Assembly: GCA_036768485.1 (NCBI GenBank)
Contig: JAVLUZ010000323.1
Span: 186,001-250,000, forward strand
Source: Mermis nigrescens
Lineage: Eukaryota; Nematoda; Enoplea; Mermithida; Mermithidae
Direction of reading: 5' to 3'
DNA: 64,000 bases
A program made the translations under genes and the position numbers. Of this stretch, positions 37,301-49,300 are shown piece after piece (the stretch's first letter is position 1; every line of letters begins with the position of its first letter). The notes beneath the pieces were generated by a model. That model saw nothing but the letters and a program-made list of their open reading frames with translations. It had not been told where the DNA came from and did no database searches.

Positions 37301-40300
37301 TTGTGTACAATTCCTCAAATAGCTAATGAATCTTAAAAATTACAGATTAAGAATCTTCAAAAGTCGTAAATCCCAAATCTTCAGTATTAAATATTAAAGC
37401 CAAACTGTTGTCAAGAAGCGCGAAATCAATACTTTGCTAGAAAAAAATCGTATATTGTACAAAATTACACGCGAAATGCCGAGCAAATGTAGATTTAATG
37501 TACATTATAGCTAAATATTTTAACAAGTGCTTAATTTAATACAATAGTGAAACAAAAAATATCCATTCCCATTAAATTTTCGTACAAATATGTTGACTCC
37601 AGATTGTAATGCTATTACACCAAGAGAAGATCAAGGAATAATGTAAAATTTAGTGTTCTGTATAAATAAGCAAACATTACTATCATCATAATCATCAGCA
37701 AATAGAATGGCTTAATACGCTTGCTATCTGTCTTTACGTTTTCTAGTAATTCTGTAATCACAGTCTTCTGTCAGTATTTCTGCTGATTATGCGAGCTATG
37801 CAATGTTTTATGCTCACTTTTTCTTAGCTTCATTGAAGTAAAATTTTGAAATCTGTTTAATGGTTTAATGACAGTCCTAAATTCTTCGAATATACAAATA
37901 TTAGTGTATTTCGATTTTGTCATCCACTAATTAAGCTTTTGATGTCTATTATGTACAATAATAAAACAAAAAATAAAAAAATAAAAAAACAATAAAACAA
38001 GAATAATATTCAGTACTCGTTTACGGTTTTATTTTGCTTGTGGAGTATCAATGCGGAAGACGTATCAAATATCCATCAGCATTTCCTTATTTTCCAATTT
38101 CAAAAATGAAAATAACTTGCCCAAATGAACCGAGCGTTAATTTTCTCATTAAAGTCCAAATCATCAGCGTCATGTTTTATCAGAATCACTGCTTTTTACG
38201 TGGTATATTATTTAGGACTCTAAATTGTTTTTTTGTTATTTTTCTTCAACCTCTTTTATTTTTTAGTTTTTAATTTTATGGCCTTTTCTAATTCTTACTG
38301 GCTTAAAAAATTGCTTGACTTAGGCTGATTATTTTATTAATTGACTTACTCAATTAGATTAATTAACTTTTGATGTATTCATATTTCTGATGTCAATTCG
38401 AATTCCTTGTAGACACTCTTCTGAATGTATTTTTGGCCATTGCCGTCGATAACCTGGCCAACGCGCAAGAACTTACGGCGGCCGAAGAAGCGGATGAGAA
38501 AGCTCAGCTTGAGGTTCTTTAATTTCATGAAAAATTTTAGATTTTAATATTTTGAATAAATTTTTCATATTTTTCAAGCGCCGAGAAGAAATGTTCGACG
38601 AATATATTGAACCTGAGCCGACTTCTCAACCGTAAGCAGTAATAATTAATTTAATTATATAATCGATAATTAATTGATATAATTATTATAAATATAATAA
38701 TATACTTATTTTACACTTATATCATTTATATTAGTAATTATTAGTAATTTTTATTATAAATTATATAATTTTTATTTTAAATCTTAAATATACCGTTGAA
38801 TGATGAATACGTTGATAAATAATCCGTCGAATGGAATAGTTGGGCGATTCAACATGTTTCACGTTAAATTCTATTATTTTTATAACATGCACTCATTCCG
38901 AATGTTGGTTCCTGTCACTGAACTTTTGTCACTATTGAACTCTTTCTTGACTATTACTGTCGCTGACATTCTAAGGCAATTGCTAACGAAATTCTAAGCA
39001 TTGCGGAAACAAAAAGGTCTTTTGAACAAATCATTACTGAGAAGAAACAAAAAAAACAGAGATTAAGAAGTGATTCAAAAATTTTATCAAAAAATGGGAA
39101 AAATGATACGTGAAGAAAAGGGATTACAGAATATTCTTTAAAAAAACACTGAAAATAAACGATAACTGCATAGCGAAATTTTCAAGCCATTCTCGTGTTT
39201 AGATATTATTTGAGGCTAGTAAGGACTGAATAACGTTTATAATTCGAAATATTCACACAGATATTTTTACGATAGGACATTGCCTCATTACTTTAAATTT
39301 CAGGCGCAGTGTAAGGTCTGTGTGCGAGTAATTAGTCTTTTGGAAATCGATTTTGGTATTACAGTTGTCTTCAAATGCCATATTTTTCGTCTGTGTCTTG
39401 TTTCTTTAGTCATTTTCACATTATGCAGTTTTTGAAATAATAATTTGTTTAATTTCGTGCGAAATAATCAAAAATAATTAATTTTTTTTGAAGCCTTAGT
39501 CTCGTCAGTTTCCTTTGTCTTTATTGCAGCCGCTAATTAACTAAGTCGAACTATCTCAGTGGGATGTAGTGAAACGCTTTAAGTGCGAAAAGGTTGAGTG
39601 AAGACTGCTCTTTTGCCTTTTTCAATTCACTGTTCGCTCTGCAAAAAATCAGGTAGAAATAACATTTTTCTGAATTACTTCCGATTTTTGATAAATCGTA
39701 GCGTGAAAACTACCGTAATCGGCAGTTCAACGTCGATTCTCAGAAATTCAACGAAAAGCCCGATTTTTCGCGTGCTTTTAGCCCTTTTTTATCTTATATT
39801 TTTAAGGTAAAATTTTGAGTTTCGTATTTTAGGGGGTGGGTCTAGAGCGGACATGCGCAGCATGGGAATTCTGATGGTTTGAAATTTTAAAGTGCCTGTT
39901 TATGAGCCCGAAATGATAGCTACGCGTCAAAAACAACGCTTTTTCGGCGTTTCTGACCATGCCATAAAAACAAATAAATTCGAAAACAATCAAAAGTCAA
40001 AAAATCAAACTAAGTATAGTAAGAACGTGAGTGTTTGGCGCGAAGCGCTGAAAATGTGACACTTCTGTGCAACTAGACAGCTAAAAATGCTATGGAAAAA
40101 GCACCTTTTCTACGAATTATCAGGAAATATTTGAAAAATCTTGAAAAATGGTGAAATCCGGGGGATGGGGTGAAAGTTTTGAGTGATATAATCCCCGACG
40201 CTCCAAGATTATGTTTGGCGTAGAGCCCCACTACGAATTCTTAACCGTCCTGTGTTGCAATCTCAAGTGATTTTGTTCATGCTAGAGACGACAGGAAGGT

Positions 40301-43300
40301 CAAATTTGATTTGAATTCTGTTAAAGTCAACGGTTCTATTGCTGAATTGGAAAGAGGTACAGTTAATCTGGATAAGGTTTTTTTCATTGTAAGCCTCGCC
40401 AGTCGTTTAAAATTTTTTTGCATTTTTTAAGCTGAGCAAGAAGCATACGCGGAACAAATTGAACGAGATGCTGCGGAGGAAGAGGAAGAGAGTGCGTTCG
40501 GAGGTCCGAAAGAAATCATAAAAGCCAGCTCATTGTTCATTTTTTCGTCGACAAATCCGTAAGTTCAAGTTAACTTTAATAGGACAATAAGATAAAAAGG
40601 TGTATTCAATATTCATAGTTTACCTTAAAAGTAAATCGAAATTAACGTAGAAATATTGAATTATTGATAAATTATAAATTAAAAATAATAATTAAATGAA
40701 TTATGAATAAATTGTTAAATTAAACGTAAATTTCATTTATTAATTACTAATGACTTATTATTAATCCAAAAAATGATAATTAACAATCGAAATTGATTGA
40801 ATAATCGAATAATAATTAATTATTGTAAATATAATAATAACATATCTTGTTATAGTAAAGAATAATTATTAAATTATTAATAATTAATAATGAATTACTA
40901 AAGTTGAAATTATTATTAAGTTTTAAGGATTAATTTAATTAAATAATTTAAATTATTATTATAATTATTCCGATTAATCGTAACGTTATTCAAAAAGATC
41001 TGATCCCCGCTATATCTTATACCAGATTGGGAACACTTTAAATCCCGGGACGAAAGAAAAGAAAAATAAAGCAAATTGTAAATGAAAAACTGAAAAAAAT
41101 TTTTTCCACAAATGCCGTACAATCGACTACGACCGTTATTAACGTACACAATTCTCTACTACTTTTACCTTTGCATCAACTTTTCTTGTCATTTTAGCTC
41201 AAGAAAGGCTTCTCCTTAATAATCCACAGACCGGCCGTGTTTGCGAAATTAAAACTTCTTTGAGTATGTAGACAGTCTTATATTTTTGGCTAAATTACAA
41301 TACAAAACTGGATGCTTAATAAGTCATTAGAAGCTAGATGGGGTATAAGACTAAGCTCTCGAATGTTTTGATCAGCCGGAACTTACCTTGAAGGTTATAT
41401 ACCTATTTACATCCTAAATTCTCCATTCACTAGCGATTTACTAATACAAAAACATGGACACTCAGGCGGACCTCAAATTTCGTATGTAACACGATAAGCA
41501 ATCACGGTGAGTAATAATCGAAATGCTAATAAGAATCCAAATTCTCACAAGCAATCAAAATTTGATTCATCAAAAATTCCTCCCCTCATTGCGTTGGTTC
41601 TAATACGTGCGGTAAAATTTTGATAAGATTCACCGAGAAAGCCTAATTTGACACAACCGTTAAATTTTGCGTTATCTTTGGAGATTCTCGTGTTTCATGA
41701 AAAGAACTAATTCCATTCGTAAGCCCTTGGCGTCTTCGTTGCAAAATTCTATGCATTTGCAGGGCCTGCTTATAAAGAGGTTTAAGCCTGGCTTAAAGTC
41801 GAACGCGACTTACGCCCGGCTTATCGGTCTCTGTAAAGTATGATTTAAGCCCGGCTTAAGCCAGTAGTCAGGATCACCCTGACTTATTGAATCGATGGGT
41901 TCAAGCCAGACTTGAGTTCGGCTTATGTCAGGCTTTAGATGGGCTTAATCCTCACTTTTATGGAAAATGGTTCAAGCCTCGCTTGGCGACTCCAGACTTA
42001 AGCCGGTCTTATAATAAGATCCTGGACAGAGGCGGATCCAGGATTTTCCTAGGTGGGGCGGTACCCCTAAGGGGGGGCGGAACCCTGACTTGAGCGGGAA
42101 AATTAGCCGTTTTAAACCGAAAATCGCTAAAAATCGCTCAAAAATCCTCAATTTTGCGCACTATTTTGGGCCGATGGGAGGGACCCACCCCTCTAAATCC
42201 GCCCCTGATCCTGGATTACTTTATAGATAGCGGTCCCAGTACTGCAGTTGAATCAATTGCTTTTGCAGACAACAGATGCCGTACGAAATTTTCGGTTTAA
42301 TCGTATTCTTTTCCACTATCCAGACTTTTGACACTTATTCTTGCTAAAAAATTTAACACCCACTTTTCTGTTCTTTTAAATTTATTTTCTGTTTTTTTAT
42401 TTATTTTATTTTTTATTATTTATCTATTATTCTCTTCTTTAAAGTATCCGGGTCTGCGTGCACAAAATAACGACGACGAAATATTTCGAAATGGCCGTCA
42501 TGATAGTGATTTGCATGAGCAGCATTTCGCTGGCGGCTGAAAATCCGGTCGACGAAAATGATCCCCGAAACGTTGTTCTCAATTGGATCGATATCGCATT
42601 CACCATCGTTTTTTCTATCGAACTCATACTCAAGGTCTTTGTTTTTTATTTTATATTTTCACGTTTTTTCCACATTTTGGATAGATTTTTTCATCGAAGA
42701 ATTCCACATTCATTCGGACGTTTTGTTTTCTAATTATCGATATAAAATATGATACGAGGAAGCGTCTTAATCATAGGTGAGCAGCATTAAAATGCCGGGG
42801 GTGCAAGATATTTCAAAGGTCAAAAAATGGTCTAAAAATGGTAGTATGGCGAAAAACACCATTTATCAACGTTTCTTATCGAGCACTATCTATTGGCATC
42901 GAAAAATTGCGAAAAAATGAAAAAAAAATTGAAAAATCGTATTCTGGGGATATTTGGCCTTCTGAGGATTGCATACCCCAAACCCACGCCCACGTGTGGT
43001 CGTAATAATTGGGTGAGTCTAAGTCTTGAATTCAATAGTTCACAAAACATCGTGATTACGGTGTATTAAAAGTAATTGGAATTTATAATTAAATTTCAAC
43101 ACTTCGGCGGTATAATCGTAATGTATCAAAGCGTGAATTATTTCGGCAGAATCGGTCACACTTAATGTAATGTACGAGTATATGAAAAAATTCAGCGCTC
43201 TTGCTTATAATAAATTTTTTAAATTATTACGATTCTTTTAAATTTGTTACAAAAATGTTGCTAGATTTTTTGATGTCAGAAATCTAGGACGAAATTACTC

Positions 43301-46300
43301 GGACTAGGCCATTTCGAATAATCGAGTCTACTCGAAATTTGTTAAATTAGCGCTTTCGGAGGTTCATTATAAAGAGCTTCAGAATAAAAGTTTAAAATAT
43401 TGGTAAAATTGGAAAAATTATAAATAAAAATAATAAGTAAAAGATGCCGAACTCGAACCATAGGCGTCGAAAATCGGTTTTGTACGACTTTACGGATGAA
43501 TTTTGCCCGCTTTCAAATCCTGCAGAGCAGACGTAATAGTAGCATTCTGAATCAAGCGAGGAAGAGCAAATTGCGCTGCGTTCAGAAGTCGATTAAATGA
43601 AGTTTATTAATATTTTGAAAAATGTGTAAATATCACTGGCGGATTTAGAGGGGTTGGGGGCAGCTGCCCCTATCGCTCAAATAATATTTGGCCGCAATGA
43701 GGGATAGATATGGATTTTTTGATAATTTTATCCATTTTTATCATGATTTTTCTAAAATTTTTCCGATGCTTCGCGCCGGGATAGTACTCATTAATGACAT
43801 TTACTGACTCTCTTGGCGCTTTAAAAAACTTAAATGTACGCCAGGAGAGTAGTTTTTGTAAAGAACAAGGATTCTGTAGCTCCTGCGATTATTTCTTGAT
43901 TGTTTTTTCGGCGCATTGTGCCGACTTCTGCATTAATTTTGCGAGTTTTCTATTGAAAGAAAAATTTAGGAAATTTCAAATTTTTTCACTTTTTCGCATC
44001 AGAAAGAATTATGCCTACCAAAAGACAGCGAAAAACCGGTACCTTGAGCGTAATGTACGAATTACTGGACAATGTTTGACACTTTTAGGAAAATTTTTGG
44101 GTTCCGCTTCCTCCCCCCCGTTAGGAAATCCTGGATCCGCCACTGGTAAAAATAGAAGAAAAAACTCAAAATTTTTAGCAACCTGCGCGTGAAATAAGTA
44201 CCTAATAAAATTATATATTTTTCTTTATGTTAATTAATCCAATTCCCTATTTTACCTGTTTTTATTACGCTTCTCACAAGCTTACCTGTTTTTTCGGAAT
44301 ATTACTCCAAATGACATGTGTCAAGGTTGCACACTATTTATTCGTAAGCGTTTGACCGTGAAAAATTGTTTTGAATCCATATTCAAATAATTAAATAAAA
44401 AGTGAAAAACAGAAAATTGTAAAAATCAAAAAAAATGTTTGTTTTACTTAATTGACAAAAATAGATAAAAACCTTGATAAATCTGTTAGCGGAAGATAAG
44501 AACGTGGTTAAACTCCAAAAAATAGCTGTTTGGCTTTCTAAAATATTGGCTATGTACATAAGTGTATTCATAGGTGTAAGAGGGGATGAGGAAATCCCTT
44601 CACCCAAAGTCCGTCGTCTCCCCCACATACTTCCCAATGTCAGAGAATTTTTGACCCCACTGCCCGATTTTCGGGAAAAATTTGAATTTTTTTGTTCGTT
44701 TTTACGTATTTTTTGGCCGTTTTTGGCCAAAATTGAAGGTCAATTACACCCCCCATAAAATTGGCTGGGAAGCCCCTTACCAAAAATTTTTGGTCGTTAC
44801 ATGTAAGAGTGTATTACTCCGATTCATATTTAGATTTTAAAATATAATGGCTTCAAGAAATCAATCGAGAATTAATTGAATAACTCGAACAAAACTTGAA
44901 TAACAATGACATTAAAACACGATTTCCAATATTAAAATAATTAAAAAGAATAAAGTAAAATATTTTGTAATAAAATAATAAAAATTAACAATAACAGAAT
45001 CATGCTCAACACGACATAGGCCGGTCATAATTAGCATCAACCAGTAGTGTTTTTTGTTACTCGGCAAAGATTTTTCCCGATGTTCAAAGACTTTTCGGGA
45101 CCGTCTTTGTACATGTACAAAGATTTTTGGGAAAACAAAAATTGAAAAAAGGTCTGAAATTCGCAAAAAAATTCGGCGTTTCGCGCCGAAATGAGTAATT
45201 GTGTGTTCTACACATCTCTATAATGGCAGAAATTGCATTTCAAAAGGAGGCGCTTCGCGCCGTTTGAAGACGATTCTTATTGATTTTTGCCCTAAGAGGC
45301 CCAGAAATTAGCTAAAATACACTACCAAAAGTTGAACAACTGTGTTTTTACCACACTAAAATCGCTATTGTACCATATTATAGTAATCAAAAAAAGTTTT
45401 TGGGAAGACAGAAACTGTAAAAGAGCGTAAAATTCCCAAAAATTTCAATGAGTAATTGTTTCTCTATATATCTTTAAAATAGCAGAATTTGCATTTAGAA
45501 TGGAAAACTGTCAAATTTTTCGGGGCTTCGCGCCGTTTTGAGACAATTTTTAGTAATTTTTGGCGTAAGAAACCCATAAATTAGCTAAAAAATATTACCA
45601 AATATCGAAAACCTTGTTTTACCATACTAAAATCGCTACTGTACACAAAAATTTGCATGTACAAAATGTGCGAAGGCTCTTAGGGACCATCTTTGTACAT
45701 GTACAAACAGACATTGTACAAAAAAAACATTGTTAAACAGTGTTTTTTTGTAGGTACAAGGTCCGTTTGTACATGTACAAAGATGGTCCCTAAAAGTCGT
45801 TGTACATTTTGTACACACAAATTTTCGGGTACTGTAATATGGTAAATTAGCGACTTTAGTGTAGTAAACACATAGTTGTTCTACCTTTGGTAGTGTATTT
45901 TAGCTAATTTCTGGGTTTCTGAGGGCAAAAATCACTAATAATCGTCTCAAAACGGCGCGAAGCGCCGAAAAATTTGACATTTTACTTCTCGAAATGCAAT
46001 TTCTCCTATTATAAAGATATATAGAACACACAATTACAGATTTCGGCGCGCGCCGAAAATTTTTCAGAATTTTAGACCCTTTTTCCGGTTTTGGTCTTCC
46101 TAAAAATCTTTGTACGCGTACAAAGACGGTCCCTCCAAAAAATCTTTGTACGGGAAAAGTCTTTGCCGAATACAAAAAAAACCGTGGCACCAACTCGTGT
46201 TTATTAACTTTCACTCAACTTTTATGATGAGAAGATCTTGAAACTTTTTGGTAGGTGATCGATCAGGGTCTTATACTGCATCGCGGCGCTTACGCCCGCG

Positions 46301-49300
46301 ACTTCTGGAATATTATGGATGCTACGGTAGTGATATGTGCTATAATTGGATTCGCCGCCGGGTATTTAGCCTATCATTTACTTGTTGTATGCACGCGATT
46401 GGCCGTGAGGAAGGTTTTATTAATTTTGGAACCCAAGATTCCAAAAAAACGAAATAAACTTTCTTTTTTTCCGTTTTCTCGGCTATTTTTCATGTCAATA
46501 AAAAGATAACGGAAAAGACGTCAAAAAATGTCTTTGCCGTCACCCACTACTAATTTTCTAGCGCTCTTTTGTTAGCTTAAAAATTTTTTTGGGACCCTCA
46601 GATTGCAGAGTTCGGGAGTCGCGCATTTATGTTTGAACTTGCTTATAATTTCAGCGACCTTTTTTAATGGAAGGCAGCAAGCTTGCTGAATTTTTCGCAT
46701 TTTCGTATTCGATAATTTTTTAGAGTTTCTTTTTAATTTTATAGTTTCGAGAAATGCAAAAACGTTTTTTTAATAAAATATTATTAATGAATGCGTGTTT
46801 CAAAACAGTAATCTTCTGTTTGTCAGTTTTTTAACTTTTAAATTTCAACTTTTGCTAGAAAATTATTGCTCTTTGCTAATCCCCGTTGACTAAAAGTTGC
46901 ATGGTTCCTCCCCAAATTCTAATGCAAGTGTGTAACGCTCGATGATTTCCTTTTCCCAAAAATATTTTATATATACTATGTATATTATTCGTTATATATA
47001 TGATGTTTTTTTCGAAATATGCTATGACGATACAAATATTTGGGTATTTCATTCTATATTCACTCAAATTGAACTTTTTCAGCTAACTTTTTTAAATATT
47101 AAAGTGAATTATTCGAAATTTCGATATTTCAAATTCTATATTCTATTAATATGAATTTAAAACCCCAGAAAATTTCAAATTTCTCTTGAATTTTCAAAAT
47201 TAATGAAATTTAAAATTTGCAGTTTACAGGAAAATTAAGTTTTCGTCTTGAATTTGTGAAAAATGGATTTTAAAATTTCAATTCACTGAATGTATGGAAA
47301 CTGATGATATGGGAAGAATAGACTACAGTATCACAGGGAATATGATAAGCTAAGTTAGCAAAGACTATTATACCTCATTTATAAGCTACTAAAAAAAATG
47401 TCCCAACTTCACATTTTGGAGTCGTATTGAAGGTCAAATTTTTCGTTTTAAATTTAATCGAAATCATACGCTTATTTTGAAAATTCTATATCCTTTTTAA
47501 TTATCTATAGCGACGGAACGTCAAAGGCGAAGAAAAATTTTAGCACAATAAAATCGTTGCGTTTTGAGGGTTTTGAGACCGCTGAAAACCATCAAACGGA
47601 TACCGAGAAAACAAAGTTAGTCGTTATTGCCATGACTGCAAACTTTAGTTAAGAAATTTTAATAAATTATTTTATAATATTTAAAATATGGATATAAAAT
47701 TTCAAAAAACCATGAACTTCAAAAATTTAAAATTTTCCTTTGAATAAAATTATTGATAAATATCAGTTTATTAATAAAGAAATTTATGCAATCGTATTGC
47801 GTGTACTCTGGCGAATATTCTTGACTCAATGATGAATGCATTCCGTGTTTTTTTAATTATTGAAAATTTTATTTAATAAATCACGACATCATTTATATAA
47901 GCTTGAAAAACATTGGCTTAATTGAGTATTAAAGTAGAGAAATTAATGCAAAAGCAATAAATTTTACGCGTACGATTGATTATTTATTTTGTTTTGCGGG
48001 GAATGTTAACTGAAACTTCCAAATAAGTTAGAATCTACTTGACATTGCGAAAATAAGACACATTTTGTTTTCTGAAAAACTTTGAGCAAACGTTCTATAG
48101 GTGCGCATATAAAGACTTTCAGGAGGCGTGAAGACCAAAAATTGCTAGATAGCTAATGGTCGGAAAATTTGCTATATAGACTTTTTAGTCTCAGAAAACT
48201 AGCTGTATAGCTTTTCAGTTCAAACATAGCTGTATAGCCTTTTTGGACTAAAAATAGCTATTAATCCCTTTTTTGAGTCGGCAAAACATTTATATATCCT
48301 TTTGAAATATAGAAAAGGCAATTAAATAACATTTCTGGGCTCAAAAAAGACTATATAGCTGGTTTTTTTAGACCCAATAAGGCGGTTTAGCTAATTTTCT
48401 GAACCCAAAAGGCTATACAGCAATGGTTTTTTCGGCAAAATTGTTTTTCAAAGTTTGTGGAGCAATACCACAGATTGGGCAGCAAGAAAATTCCGGGGAG
48501 GGGTGCAAGATTTTTCAAGGGGTCAAAAAATGAGTCTTATTAGTGGTATGGCGAAAAAAAGGCAAGTTTTAAACGTTTATCCTCGTGCCTATCCATGAGC
48601 ATCACAAAATTACAAAAAACGACAAAATTTTAAAAATTGAATTCTAGGGGTATTTTGATTTCTGAGAGATGCATTTCGGCCGTCTGGAGGTACATGCCCT
48701 CGCAACCCTCCCCACGTCACGCATGGTTTATACCCTCCCCTCATCCCCATTCTCGTGTATGTAACGTTTCTAATAAGTAAGATTTCTGAATTAAAATGTC
48801 TTGGAAAATAAAATTTTTGTTTGTTTAGGCCGTTTTTGACTGCGTCATTGAATTCGTTAAAGAGCATCATTTCAATATTCTGATTGTCTATTTCTATTTC
48901 AATTCATAATTAATATCATAGCCGTGCAACTTTTTAAAAATTTCACTTTTGCACCGATCTAACTAAAGTATACAGGAAGGACTGCCATTGATTTTCTTAT
49001 TTGATAATTTTTGCAAATTTTTTTATTCATTATATTGATTTTATATTAATTATCAATTTTTGTTTTTTTCCATACATTTACTTAATTGNNNNNNNNNNNN
49101 NNNNNNNNNNNNNNNNNNNNNNNNNNNNNNNNNNNNNNNNNNNNNNNNNNNNNNNNNNNNNNNNNNNNNNNNNNNNNNNNNNNNNNNNNNNNNNNNNNNN
49201 NNNNNNNNNNNNNNNNNNNNNNNNNNNNNNNNNNNNNNNNNNNNNNNNNNNNNNNNNNNNNNNNNNNNNNNNNNNNNNNNNNNNNNNNNNNNNNNNNNNN

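Larger units (their letters stand above)
40559..42444 (+). other. Intron 21
   Basis: An AT-rich block with many TTAATTAATTA words (40640-40980) is followed by unremarkable sequence, an AAGCC/GGCTT palindromic repeat region (41755-42015) and a complete hAT-type MITE (42027-42207). Confidence 0.6.
42635..46254 (+). other. Intron 22 (3.6 kb)
   Basis: Family A repeat (42775-43005), hAT-type element (43634-44145), family C repeat (44572-44812) and two head-to-head family E elements (45044-46188) fill most of it. No exon seen. Confidence 0.6.
46471..49089 (+). repeat. Left copy of a 2.6 kb direct duplication ending at the gap
   Basis: Aligns by eye, intron and exon alike, with 49660-52330: the same order of landmarks (CACCCACTACTAATTTTCTAGC, GACTCAATGATGAATG, TTTTGTTTTGCGGGGAATG, CAATTTTTGTTTTTT). 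There are many substitutions and small indels. It ends exactly at the Ns, as if a low-quality contig end overlapped the next contig. Confidence 0.9.

Noticed and set aside
41755..42015. GGCTTAAGCC region as a regulatory palindrome cluster
   Set aside because: Degenerate, dispersed and adjacent to a transposon; repeat origin is simpler.
43794..44192. 132-codon frame as a host gene
   Set aside because: It lies inside a MITE and crosses its right end; no recognisable domain.
46362..46509. Read-through of exon 23 into [14 protein letters not shown] as a membrane protein end
   Set aside because: The good donor GG|GTATTT and the continuation in exon 24 explain the exon; the extension is intron.
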